Positions 55,151-63,543 of a DNA stretch of 64,000 nt are shown here, piece by piece (the stretch's first letter is position 1; each line of letters begins with the position of its first letter). Position numbers and translations under genes: made by a program. A model generated the notes under the pieces. The model was not told where the DNA came from, ran no database searches, and was given only the letters and a program-made list of their open reading frames with translations. Source of the stretch: Kitasatospora sp. MAP12-44 (lineage in GTDB: Bacteria > Actinomycetota > Actinomycetes > Streptomycetales > Streptomycetaceae); NCBI RefSeq assembly GCF_029892095.1, contig NZ_JARZAE010000004.1, positions 3,348,001 to 3,412,000 of the forward strand, in the 5' to 3' direction.

Positions 55151-56627
55151 CCGCTCTCTCCATCTCCAGCTCGACCTCGGTGCCGCCGTCGGGCGCCGGC
55201 CGCACCCGTGCGGTGCCCCCGTTGCGCTTCATCCGGCCGATGATCGACTCCCGTACGCCCATCCGGTCCTCCGGCACGGTGTCCGGGTCGAATCCGGGCC
55301 CGTGATCGCGTACGAACACCGACACCGTCCGCCCCTCCACCTCGGCGTAGACCTGCACCGGTCCACCGCCACCGTACTTGGCCGCGTTGACCATCGCCTC
55401 CCTCGCGGCCTGGATCTGGGCGGAGATCCGCTCGTCCATCGGGCAGTCGCCGACGCAGACCAGCTCGACCGGGACCCCGTGCCGGTCCTCCACCTCCGCC
55501 ACCACCTCGCGGATCCGCTCGGCCAGGGTGTCGGGCGCGGCCTCGGCGGCGGCCTCCGGGCGGTAGAGCCAGAGCCGCAGCTCGCGCTCCTGGGCCCGGG
55601 CGAGGCGCAGCACCTCCTTGGAGTCCTCGGCGTTGCGCTGGATCAGGGTCAGCGTGTGCAGCACCGAGTCGTGCACATGCGCGGCGATCTCGGCCCGCTC
55701 CTGCGCGCGGATCCGGGCCGTCCGCTCGGTGCCCAGGTCCTGCCACATCCGCAGCGCGTACGGACCGGTCAGCACCAGCACGCCGGCCAGCACCGCGAGC
55801 GAAGCCTGCAGCACCGAGGCGAGCGTGGAGTCGGAGCCCTGCAGCACCAGGAAGCCGATGATGCCGACGGTGACCAGCAGCACGCCGGCGCCGACCCGGA
55901 CGAAGGCGCTGCTGCGCTTGCTGCCCGGGTCCAGGCCGAACCAGCGCTGCCAGCGGGAGTCGTCGGCCTGCCGCCAGACCAGGGCCACGCCGACGCCGAT
56001 CGCCAGCAGCGGCCAGGCGAACGGCTGCGAGGACTGGATGTGCAGCGCGTTCAGCAGGGCCATGATGCCGATCACCAGCATCAGCAGGGCGGCCAGCTGC
56101 CCGAGGTTCTGCCGGCTGGCGGCGCCCGCCGAGGACGCCGAGCCGTCGCCGGCCGGCGCGGGCGCCGGCTCGCCCTGGAAGGTGCGCTGCAGCAGGTCGC
56201 GCAGCCGCCCGATCCGGCCGCGGCGGCCCTTGAGCAGCGGCTCGGGGCTCACGCCGGAGGCGCCCGCCGGGACGAACGCGCCATTGACCCACACATAGGT
56301 GACACCCAGTCCGCTGCCACGCGCGGGCTCGCCGATGCCGATCGGCACCACGAACCAGAAGGCCGCGTACAGCAGCCCGCCGATGCCGTTGGCAAAGAAG
56401 AGCAGCACGAAGGCCACCCGCACCCAGGCCACCGGCAGCCCGAGGTGGACCGCGAGGCCGTGCGCGACACCGCCGAGCATCCGCCCCTGCGGGGTGCGGT
56501 AGAGCTTGCGGATCGGCGGCCGGACGGCCTCCGGGCTCGGCTCGGTGCCCGACGCCGACACGGTGTCGGAGGCCGGGGGCACTGCGGTCGGGTCGCTACC
56601 GGGGGCTGCCACGCCACCGATGGTCAC
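55143..56627 (-). CDS. PspC-domain sensor histidine kinase (HisKA_3)
   Basis: 494 residues. N-terminal PspC domain (about 38-98: LYRTPQGRMLGGVAHGLAVHL, then membrane helix VAFVLLFFANGIGGLLYAAFW). Several more membrane helices follow (about 178-218 and 243-290). The dimerisation region has phospho-His319 in EIAAHVHDSVL, and a HATPase domain follows (REAMVNAAKYGGGG, DHGPGFDPD). Architecture as in envelope-stress kinases of the LiaS/PspC type. GTG 56627, weak ribosome-binding site. Divergent from a second PspC-domain membrane protein, with only 118 bp between, so the signal is probably cell-envelope stress. Confidence 0.93.
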   Translation of the reverse strand: MTIGGVAAPGSDPTAVPPASDTVSASGTEPSPEAVRPPIRKLYRTPQGRMLGGVAHGLAVHLGLPVAWVRVAFVLLFFANGIGGLLYAAFWFVVPIGIGEPARGSGLGVTYVWVNGAFVPAGASGVSPEPLLKGRRGRIGRLRDLLQRTFQGEPAPAPAGDGSASSAGAASRQNLGQLAALLMLVIGIMALLNALHIQSSQPFAWPLLAIGVGVALVWRQADDSRWQRWFGLDPGSKRSSAFVRVGAGVLLVTVGIIGFLVLQGSDSTLASVLQASLAVLAGVLVLTGPYALRMWQDLGTERTARIRAQERAEIAAHVHDSVLHTLTLIQRNAEDSKEVLRLARAQERELRLWLYRPEAAAEAAPDTLAERIREVVAEVEDRHGVPVELVCVGDCPMDERISAQIQAAREAMVNAAKYGGGGPVQVYAEVEGRTVSVFVRDHGPGFDPDTVPEDRMGVRESIIGRMKRNGGTARVRPAPDGGTEVELEMERADD

Positions 56628-56745
56628 ACGGGTGCGCCCACGGGCGCATCAGGGTTGGGCCCTGATCCCCTCTCAGGGACATATCAGGGTAGGGACAGGG
56701 GCAGGACGGCTCCCGCCCGGCTCCGGCACCCCGCAGGATGGAGGC

Positions 56746-58284
56746 ATGACGGACGACCAGAGCGAGGCGGAGGATCCGCAGCCCATCCAGCAGGGCCTGG
56801 AGGACGGGCGCCCGCCGCTGACCCGCAGCGAGGACCGCCGCGTGCTGGCCGGCGTCTGCGGTGGGCTCGGCCGCCACCTGGACATAGACCCGGTGATCTT
56901 CCGGGTGGTGGTCGCGGTGCTCTGCCTCAGCGGCGGGCTGGGGCTCTTCCTCTACGGCCTGGCCTGGCTGATCGTGCCGACCGAGGAGCCGGACGGCAAG
57001 CACGGCCGGACCGAGCTGCAGCGGGTGCTGACCGGGCGGGTGGACGGCCAGTCGATCGGCGCGGTGCTGCTCACGGTGATCGGCACCGGGGTGTTCTTCT
57101 CCTGGATGGGCAGCGGCGACTCGGTGTTCCCGCTGCTGCTGCTGGGCGCGATGATCTTCTTCGCGGTGCGCTACGACCCCGAGCGCCGCCGCCGGGCGGC
57201 CGGGCAGGTCCCGCCCCCGCCGCGCCCGGGCGGCCCGTACGACCGCCCGACCCGGCAGGACGGCGAGCCGGCACCCTCCGCCCTGGCGGACTGGAAGACC
57301 TGGCGGGCGGACTTCCACACCGAGTGGACGGCCCGCAGAAGCGAGTTCCAGGAGAGGGTCAGCCTGGCCAAGGAGGACCTCGCCCAGGCCGCCTCGCACT
57401 GGCAGGGCGAACGCCAGCCGGGCGGGCGTTCGACCACAGAGACCCCCCCGCAGGACACCCCGCCGCCCAGCCCGAGCGGCTACCTGTGGGACCCGCGGCA
57501 CCCCGAGCGCAACCCGTACGAGAGCAGGGCCGAGACCAGGGCCGAAAGCCGCTACGAGAGCCCGTACGCCTCGCAGCCCTGGTGGCAGCGGCCCGACCTG
57601 CCGACGGGCGACCCGCTGCGCAAGTCGGCCACACCCGCCGCACCGCCGCCCCCCGCCGAGGTGTGCCGCCGGCGCTCGCGCTCCTTCCTCGCACCACTGG
57701 GTCTGCTGGTCTCGGCGGGCGCCGCCGCGGCCGTCTGGTCCGGCAGCGCACGGCACAGCACCTCGGTGCTGCTCTCCACCACGCTGGCCACCGCGCTGCT
57801 CGGCCTGGGCCTGACCCTGCTGCTCGGCGCGAAGTTCGGCCGGGCCCGGGTGCTGGCGATCCCGGCGCTGCTGATCACCCTGCTGCTGAGCGCCCTCGGC
57901 ACCGCCGGGGCCTCGATCAACTCCGCGGCCGGCCATCGCAGCTGGGCCCCGGCGAGCGCGTCCGCCGTGCTGCCCAGCTACTCGCTGGGGCTCGGAGACC
58001 TCTCGCTCGACCTCTCGGCGGTCAACCCGGCCGGTGGCACCGTCACCACCTCGGCCAAGCTCGGCGCGGGCGACGTGCATGTGACGCTGCCGCCCGACGT
58101 CGACGTGATGCTCACGGTGCGCAGTGCGGCCGGTGACGTGACGCTGCCGGACCGCACGCTGGGCGGCGGCCTCGGCACCGACCGGACGGTGCAGCTGGCT
58201 CCCGCGCAGGGTCAGCAGTCCAAGGGAACCATCGACCTCGACATCGAGGTCGGCCTCGGCGACGTACAGGTGGTGCAGGGATGA
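56746..58284 (+). CDS. PspC-domain membrane protein with LiaF-like C-terminal domain
   Basis: 512 residues. PspC domain (about 25-85: RSEDRRVLAGVCGGLGRHLD, then VVVAVLCLSGGLGLFLYGLAWLIVP). More helices (about 105-145) and a long charged, Pro-rich middle follow. Three membrane helices (about 315-395) precede a beta-rich C-terminal part with repeated GDV/GDL turns (LGLGDLSLDL, GAGDVHVTLP, AAGDVTLPD, GLGDVQV) like the LiaF/YvqF cell-wall-response domain. ATG 56746 with GGAGG near. Divergent from the PspC kinase and coupled to a small membrane protein by ATGA; likely controls the kinase. Confidence 0.88.
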   Translation: MTDDQSEAEDPQPIQQGLEDGRPPLTRSEDRRVLAGVCGGLGRHLDIDPVIFRVVVAVLCLSGGLGLFLYGLAWLIVPTEEPDGKHGRTELQRVLTGRVDGQSIGAVLLTVIGTGVFFSWMGSGDSVFPLLLLGAMIFFAVRYDPERRRRAAGQVPPPPRPGGPYDRPTRQDGEPAPSALADWKTWRADFHTEWTARRSEFQERVSLAKEDLAQAASHWQGERQPGGRSTTETPPQDTPPPSPSGYLWDPRHPERNPYESRAETRAESRYESPYASQPWWQRPDLPTGDPLRKSATPAAPPPPAEVCRRRSRSFLAPLGLLVSAGAAAAVWSGSARHSTSVLLSTTLATALLGLGLTLLLGAKFGRARVLAIPALLITLLLSALGTAGASINSAAGHRSWAPASASAVLPSYSLGLGDLSLDLSAVNPAGGTVTTSAKLGAGDVHVTLPPDVDVMLTVRSAAGDVTLPDRTLGGGLGTDRTVQLAPAQGQQSKGTIDLDIEVGLGDVQVVQG

Positions 58285-58481
58285 AGCGGCATCGGCTCGA
58301 CCTCTTCTCGTTCCTCGCGGGCGGGCTCTTCACCGTGCTCGGCACGCTCTATCTGGTGGCCTCGCTGAACAACTTCGCGGTGGACGGCCGGATCATCGTG
58401 CCGGTCACCTTCATCGTGCTGGGCGGCGCGGGTCTCGCGGGCGCGGTGGCCGCGATGGCCCGGCGCGGCCGCAGCGACTAG
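58281..58481 (+). CDS. small two-helix membrane protein coupled to the PspC gene
   Basis: 66 residues with two hydrophobic helices (FSFLAGGLFTVLGTLYLVA and IIVPVTFIVLGGAGLAGAVAAM) and basic ends. ATG 58281 overlaps the PspC protein stop by ATGA. No family recognised with certainty; context suggests an accessory of the envelope-stress module. Confidence 0.8.
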   Translation: MKRHRLDLFSFLAGGLFTVLGTLYLVASLNNFAVDGRIIVPVTFIVLGGAGLAGAVAAMARRGRSD

Positions 58482-58526
58482 CGGGCGGCAGCAGGTCGCG
58501 GGCGGCAGATCTCGAGCGTCACAGCC

Positions 58527-59576
58527 TCAGGACTGCTGCACGGCGCCGAGGTCGAGGCGGTCGCCGTCCTTGGTGACGGTGTACTTCGGCAGCGGCTTGA
58601 CGGCCGGTCCGTTCAGCACCGCGCCGGTCGCGGCGTCGAAGCGCGAGCCGTGGCACGGGCAGGAGAGCTGGCCGTTCTTGGGCGGGTCGACCGTGCACCC
58701 GGCGTGGGTGCAGACCGAGGAGAGGCCGCAGTACTGCCCGGTGGTCGGCTGCACGATGTAGACGGCGTCGCCGCTGGACGGGTCCTTCACGGTGGCCGAG
58801 CCGCCGACCGGTACGTCCGCGACGGCCACCGAGACCTTGCTGCCGCCGGCCCCGGTGGGGGCGGAGCCGGCCGCCGCGGCCTTCGGCTTCCTGCGGATGT
58901 AGGTGGCGGTCAGCGAGCCGGCCAGCAACCCCGCCCCACCGAGCGCCACCGCCGCGATGCCGCCGTCCAGCACCGTGCGGCGGCGCACCTCCTTCTCGGT
59001 CAGCCCGCGCTGGCGGTCCCGTTCGGCCCGCCGGGCCAGGTAGCCGTCGACCGAGAGATACGGCGTCCCGGCCAGCAGGAGCGCCGTCCAGGCCAGCAGA
59101 TAGGGCAGATCGTTGCCGAGGTAGTAGGGCGAGACGTTCCAGCTGATGGTGAGGAAGAGCGTCAGGCTGAGCGCGGCCCCGCCGGCCGCGGCCACCCGGC
59201 CCAGCAGCCCGAAGAGCGTGCCGAGTCCGACCGCCAGCTCGCCGAAGGCGATCAGCAGCCCGAAGAAGGTCGGCGCGTGCAGCGCCGGCTCCAGCGCCCA
59301 GCCGATCGGGCTGGCCGCCTTGGCCGCCAGGGTCTGCGCGTAGAACGACTGCGGATCGCTCGAACCGGCCAGGTAGTGGGTGTTGGCGAGCTTGTCCAGG
59401 CCCGCGTAGACGAAGGTGACCCCCAGGAAGAGACGCAGCGGCAGCAGCGCATAGCGCCGCCCGAACGCCTGGAGAGCAGCCGATCGGGCCGCCCGTCCGC
59501 CGTTCCCCGAGCCGTCGGCGCCCGGCGCGGAGGCGGCACCCCCGGCCTCGACCGTGTCCGTGGTCCCCTCCATCAT
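58527..59576 (-). CDS. DoxX-Rieske [2Fe-2S] fusion membrane protein
   Basis: 349 residues joining two families. Residues about 40-175 are DoxX-like with four helices (RLFLGVTFVYAGLDKLAN, FFGLLIAFGELAVGLG, LTLFLTISWNVSPYYLGND, LPYLLAWTALLLAGT). A basic stretch with RRRTVLDGG leads into a fifth helix, and residues about 250-345 are a Rieske domain with complete ligands CTHAGC and CPCHGS. It suggests a membrane-bound electron carrier linked to a DoxD/DoxX quinone- or thiol-oxidising part. ATG 59576 follows AAGGTGG. Alone between guaA and the PspC module. Confidence 0.88.
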   Translation of the reverse strand: MMEGTTDTVEAGGAASAPGADGSGNGGRAARSAALQAFGRRYALLPLRLFLGVTFVYAGLDKLANTHYLAGSSDPQSFYAQTLAAKAASPIGWALEPALHAPTFFGLLIAFGELAVGLGTLFGLLGRVAAAGGAALSLTLFLTISWNVSPYYLGNDLPYLLAWTALLLAGTPYLSVDGYLARRAERDRQRGLTEKEVRRRTVLDGGIAAVALGGAGLLAGSLTATYIRRKPKAAAAGSAPTGAGGSKVSVAVADVPVGGSATVKDPSSGDAVYIVQPTTGQYCGLSSVCTHAGCTVDPPKNGQLSCPCHGSRFDAATGAVLNGPAVKPLPKYTVTKDGDRLDLGAVQQS

Positions 59577-59708
59577 GTCGCCACCTTCCCGTACGGCCCG
59601 CCAGTTCCAGACGGGGACTGTCCGCATTCTGCCCGTTCTCACGTGCTTTCGGCGGTATCCGATCACTCCGCGTCAGATCTGACCGCAGATCGACCGCAGA
59701 TCGACCGC

Positions 59709-59758
59709 GAACGGCCGCACCGCCACCCGCGGATACGCGGATGGCGGTGCGGCCGTTC
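59709..59758 (-). terminator. terminator of guaA, 23-bp stem with one mismatch
   Basis: 59709-59731 pairs with 59736-59758 except for one position; loop GATA. It follows the guaA stop (59784) by 25 bases. Confidence 0.87.
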
Positions 59759-59783
59759 AATCAGCGGGGGTGCAGCCTGCGGG

Positions 59784-61379
59784 CTACTCCCACTCGATGG
59801 TGCCCGGGGGCTTGCTGGTGACGTCCAGCACCACCCGGTTCACATCGGGGACCTCGTTGGTGATCCGGGTCGAGATCTTCGCCAGCACCTCGTAGGGGAC
59901 CCGCGACCAGTCGGCGGTCATGGCGTCCTCGGAGGAGACCGGGCGCAGCACGATCGGGTGGCCGTAGGTGCGGCCGTCGCCCTGCACGCCCACCGAGCGG
60001 ACGTCGGCGAGCAGCACCACCGGGCACTGCCAGATGTCGCGGTCCAGGCCGGCCGCGGTCAGCTCGGCGCGAGCGATCGCGTCGGCCTCGCGGAGCAGGT
60101 CCAGGCGCGCCTTGGTGACGTCGCCGACGATCCGGATGCCGAGGCCCGGGCCGGGGAACGGCTGGCGCCAGACGATCTCGCCGGGCAGGCCGAGCTCAAG
60201 GCCGACCATCCGGACCTCGTCCTTGAAGAGCCGGCGCAGCGGCTCGACGAGCTTGAACTGCATGTCGTCGGGGAGCCCGCCGACGTTGTGGTGCGACTTG
60301 ATGTTGGCGGTGCCGGCGCCGCCGCCGGACTCCACCACATCCGGGTAGAGGGTGCCCTGGACCAGGAACTCCACCGGCTCGCCGGTCGCGCCGGCCTCCT
60401 CGACCACCTCGCGGGCGGCGTGCTCGAAGACCCGGATGAACTCCCGGCCGATGATCTTGCGCTTCTCCTCGGGGTCGCTGACCCCGGCCAGCGCGTCCAG
60501 GAAGCGCTGCTGCGCGTCGACCACCTTGAGCTTGACGCCGGTGGCGGCCACGAAGTCCTTCTCGACCTGCTCGGCCTCGCCCTTGCGGAGCAGGCCGTGG
60601 TCGACGAAGACGCAGGTCAGCTGGTCGCCAACGGCCTTCTGGACGAGAGCGGCGGCCACCGCGGAGTCCACACCGCCGGACAGCCCGCAGATCACGCGCT
60701 TGGTGCCGACCTGGGCGCGGATGGCCTCGATCGACTCCTCGGCCACGTTGGCGGCGGTCCAGGACGGGGCCAGGCCCGCGCCGCGGTACAGGAAGTGCTC
60801 GAGCACCTGCTGGCCGTGCGTGCTGTGCATGACCTCGGGGTGGTACTGGACGCCGTAGAGCTTGCGCTCGTCGTCCTCGAAGGCGGCGACGGGCACGCCG
60901 TCGGTGCTCGCGGTGACGGTGAAGCCCTCGGGAGCGGCGGAGCAGGCGTCGCCGTGCGACATCCACACCGACTGCTCGACCGGGGTGCCCTCGAAGAGCG
61001 AGGAGCCGGGCTGCGTCACGGTCATCGGGGTGCGGCCGTACTCACGGCTGCCGTTGTTGTCGACGGTGCCGCCGAGGGCCGTCGCCATCAGCTGGAAGCC
61101 GTAGCACATGCCGAAGACGGGGATGCCGGACTCGAAGATCTCCCGCTCGATCGAGGGCGCGCCCTCGGCGTAGACGGAGGACGGGCCTCCGGAGAGGATG
61201 ATCGCCTTCGGGTTCTTGGCGAGGATCTCCGCCACCGGCATGGTGTGCGGGACGACCTCGCTGTAGACCCGTGCCTCACGCACCCGGCGGGCGATGAGCT
61301 GGGCGTACTGGGCGCCGAAGTCGACCACCAGGACGGTGTCGACCGACGGTACGGACTGGTCGGGGGTAGCAGAGGACAC
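59784..61379 (-). CDS. guaA: GMP synthase (glutamine-hydrolysing)
   Basis: 531 residues; converts XMP to GMP. The N-terminal class I glutamine amidotransferase has Cys92 in FGMCYGFQL and the His/Glu region HPEVMHS. The ATP-PPase domain has the P-loop GLSGGVDS around residue 240, and the C-terminal dimerisation domain ends [13 protein letters not shown] 61379 follows GGAAGG. Upstream on its strand lies an 0.8-kb region without genes. Confidence 0.97.
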   Translation of the reverse strand: MSSATPDQSVPSVDTVLVVDFGAQYAQLIARRVREARVYSEVVPHTMPVAEILAKNPKAIILSGGPSSVYAEGAPSIEREIFESGIPVFGMCYGFQLMATALGGTVDNNGSREYGRTPMTVTQPGSSLFEGTPVEQSVWMSHGDACSAAPEGFTVTASTDGVPVAAFEDDERKLYGVQYHPEVMHSTHGQQVLEHFLYRGAGLAPSWTAANVAEESIEAIRAQVGTKRVICGLSGGVDSAVAAALVQKAVGDQLTCVFVDHGLLRKGEAEQVEKDFVAATGVKLKVVDAQQRFLDALAGVSDPEEKRKIIGREFIRVFEHAAREVVEEAGATGEPVEFLVQGTLYPDVVESGGGAGTANIKSHHNVGGLPDDMQFKLVEPLRRLFKDEVRMVGLELGLPGEIVWRQPFPGPGLGIRIVGDVTKARLDLLREADAIARAELTAAGLDRDIWQCPVVLLADVRSVGVQGDGRTYGHPIVLRPVSSEDAMTADWSRVPYEVLAKISTRITNEVPDVNRVVLDVTSKPPGTIEWE

Positions 61380-61808
61380 GGACGGCCTTCCGGCAGCGGT
61401 GTGGGGGTGTCACGTCGAGTCTACCGGGGGTACGTACTTGCCGGTTTCACCCGCTTGCCGGGCGGCCCGCCCGTGTCCGGCGACGGAGCGGACTCGTTGC
61501 ACCCAGCGACCGTACGACCGCGCCGCACCACCCAGGTACGACGCACCGGCCCGGCGCCTGGGCAGTCGACACGTACGGCTCGGCAGGACCACGCGTGGAA
61601 GTTTCCAGTCCACTCGCGCGCGTGGCGCTCCGTCCCCGGTCCGACCGGGTGTTCGGCGCGCCTTGGGACCGCGCGCGGGTGAGGTGGACCGGCGGCAGGG
61701 GACAGCGGCCGGCCCATGACTGCACCAGGAGGTGCGGCGGCAGGTTCCGGGGACGCCCGGGGCCGCCGTCGCACCACCCGGCGCATCCCTCCCGGGCGCT
61801 ACACAGCG

Positions 61809-61823
61809 TGACACTGCGTGTCA
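61809..61823. promoter_or_regulatory. 15-bp dyad TGACAC-N3-GTGTCA
   Basis: Perfect inverted repeat TGACACTGCGTGTCA in the gene-free region upstream of guaA; one of two similar dyads about 42 bp apart. Confidence 0.4.
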
Positions 61824-61850
61824 GTCCGGGCGAGTCCTCGCCACCGAGTG

Positions 61851-61865
61851 CTGACAAGCTGTCAG
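61851..61865. promoter_or_regulatory. 15-bp dyad CTGACA-N3-TGTCAG
   Basis: Perfect inverted repeat CTGACAAGCTGTCAG. Shares the TGACA/TGTCA half-sites with the dyad at 61809; centre-to-centre distance 42 bp, four helical turns, so two dimers could bind the same DNA face. Confidence 0.4.
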
Positions 61866-62186
61866 GAGCGGGCCCGGCGAGAAATGGACTGTGCCGAACT
61901 CGGCCGAATCGGTTGCAGAGCACGTCCTCTGTCCACCACGATGCTGTGCAGGGGGTTCACCGGGGGGCTTCGGCAGACCGGCGGGCCGTCCGAATCAATG
62001 CCGTCGCCCACCGACAGTGGTAACGATTATCACCTCACGCTTAGTGAGCAGCCGGTGGACAGAGCACGCTCGGGTACCGCCCGACGCGCGCGATCGCGTC
62101 CCGCAGAGCCAACCGAATAGACGGCGCTCTTCCCCCGGCGCCGTCGTCCCAGCACCGGCGCAGCCCTGACGCCGCGTGCTGAGCGA

Positions 62187-62218
62187 CAAAGGGCCCCGTT
62201 CCCCCGCGGGGCCCTTTG
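62187..62218 (-). terminator. hairpin terminator of the two-component operon
   Basis: CAAAGGGCCCCG (62187-62198) pairs perfectly over 12 bp with 62207-62218, loop of eight bases. It lies two bases after the kinase stop codon (62221-62223). Confidence 0.82.
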
Positions 62219-62220
62219 CC

Positions 62221-63543
62221 TTACCCGGCGGCCGGCGGCCGGCCGCTTCGTCGTAGCAGCAGGGGCAGCCGGCGGCGGCTCGCGGGGCGGTCCTGCCCGC
62301 CGGGCGCCCCCGGCTCGTCGCCCGCGTCGGCGCCGGGCAGCGTGAGTTCGGCCAGCGCGCCGCCGTCGGGGTGGTTGCTCAACCGCAGGTCGATCCCGAT
62401 CGCCTCGGCATGGCCCTGAGCGATGGTCAGCCCGAGCCCGTGACCGTGCCCGCGTTCGCGCGCGCCGGTGCGAAAGCGCTGCGGACCGTCCCGCAGGACG
62501 TCCTCGGGGTAGCCGGGACCGTGGTCGCGGATGGTCAGCACGCGCCCGTCCACCACCACCTCGACCGGGGCGGCGCCGTGCCGCAGCGCGTTGGTGACGA
62601 GGTTGGAGAGCACCCGGTCAAGACGGCGCACATCGGTGCTGACCAACGCCTGCCCCTCGATCCGCAGCTCGACCGGCGCACCGGCCGAGGTGGCCGAGCC
62701 GGCCAGGCTCCGGGTGACCACCGCCGCGAGCGGGACGGCGGACAGCTCGGCGGACTCGGCCCGGGCGTCCAGCCGCGAGACCTCCAGCAGGTCCTCGGTC
62801 AGGCTGCAGAGCACCCGCACCCGGCCCTGCACCAGTTCGGTGGGCCGCCCCGGCGGCAGCAGTTCGGCCGCCGTCAGCAGCCCGGTCAGCGGGGTGCGCA
62901 GCTCGTGCGCCACGTCGGCGGTGAAGCGCTGCTCGTTGGCCAGCTTGCTGCGCAGCACGGTCGACATCGAGTCGACGGCCGCCGCGAGCTCCGCCACCTC
63001 GTCACGGGCGCCGCCCAGCGCTCCGATCCGGGCGTCCAGGTCGCCCTGGGCGATGGTCCGGGCGGTGCGGGCCGCGGTGCGCAGCCGTTTGCTGATCCGG
63101 TCGGCGGCCAGCACGCCCGCGAGCACCGTGACGGCGACCGAGAGCGAGGCGGAGAGCAGGATCGACTGGTCCAGGTCGGCGATGGCCTTCTCGTCGTCGG
63201 CGAAGTCCACCCGGACCGAGAAGATCCGGGTGCCGGTGCCGGCCGCCGCCCACATCGCGGTGCCGTCCGGGCTGGGGCCGAGCATCGAGGCCTGGTGCCC
63301 CTGTTTCGCGAGCCGGCGCAGCGCCGGGGGCAGGTCCGGGTCGTCGATCTTCGAGTCCCACCCCATCAGCGTGCCGGTCTGGCTGTAGCCGTTCAGCACC
63401 TGGGAGAGCGCGGCCAGCGCGGACCTGCGGGCCTGCTCGACGTGCTGGCGGACCGAGGCCTGATGGACCAGCAGGCCGACCGCGAGGGCCAGCAGTACGG
63501 AGACCGCGGCGACCGTGGCGGCGATCTGGCGGCGCAGGTTCAT
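62221..63543 (-). CDS. sensor histidine kinase (HAMP, HisKA)
   Basis: 440 residues. Helix one (about 8-26), an outer sensor segment of about 100 residues, helix two (about 128-147), HAMP (about 150-203), HisKA with phospho-His213 in FTADVAHELRTPLTG, and HATPase (VLSNLVTNALRHG, IRDHGPGYP, GHGHGLGLTIAQGHA). A basic C-terminal tail follows. ATG 63543 overlaps the response-regulator stop by ATGA. Typical orthodox kinase; its signal is not evident. The gene ends in a strong hairpin. Confidence 0.94.
   Translation of the reverse strand: MNLRRQIAATVAAVSVLLALAVGLLVHQASVRQHVEQARRSALAALSQVLNGYSQTGTLMGWDSKIDDPDLPPALRRLAKQGHQASMLGPSPDGTAMWAAAGTGTRIFSVRVDFADDEKAIADLDQSILLSASLSVAVTVLAGVLAADRISKRLRTAARTARTIAQGDLDARIGALGGARDEVAELAAAVDSMSTVLRSKLANEQRFTADVAHELRTPLTGLLTAAELLPPGRPTELVQGRVRVLCSLTEDLLEVSRLDARAESAELSAVPLAAVVTRSLAGSATSAGAPVELRIEGQALVSTDVRRLDRVLSNLVTNALRHGAAPVEVVVDGRVLTIRDHGPGYPEDVLRDGPQRFRTGARERGHGHGLGLTIAQGHAEAIGIDLRLSNHPDGGALAELTLPGADAGDEPGAPGGQDRPASRRRLPLLLRRSGRPPAAG

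Larger units (their letters stand above)
61380..62186. other. 807-bp region without a recognisable gene
   Basis: Between guaA (leftward, start 61379) and the terminator of a leftward kinase gene. All open frames here have poor coding character (Arg/Pro/Ser-rich, no motifs), and no tRNA or known sRNA fold was recognised. It contains two TGACA/TGTCA dyads (61809-61823, 61851-61865), an AT-rich spot TAACGATTATCAC around 62020-62033, and a 5-bp hairpin at 62034-62048. It could be a promoter/leader region, an unrecognised RNA gene, or the relic of a lost gene. Confidence 0.5.

Noticed and set aside
55023..58136. Open frame of over 1000 codons on the + strand across the kinase and PspC genes
   Set aside because: Shadow of three better-supported genes; no domain recognisable.
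58650..61682. 1010-codon + strand open frame opposite the Rieske gene and guaA
   Set aside because: Antisense shadow of guaA, whose minus-strand protein is unmistakable.
61595..62120. Possible small genes in the gene-free region upstream of guaA
   Set aside because: Candidate ORFs overlap in several frames, lack ribosome-binding sites and have Arg/Pro/Ser-rich non-protein-like composition.
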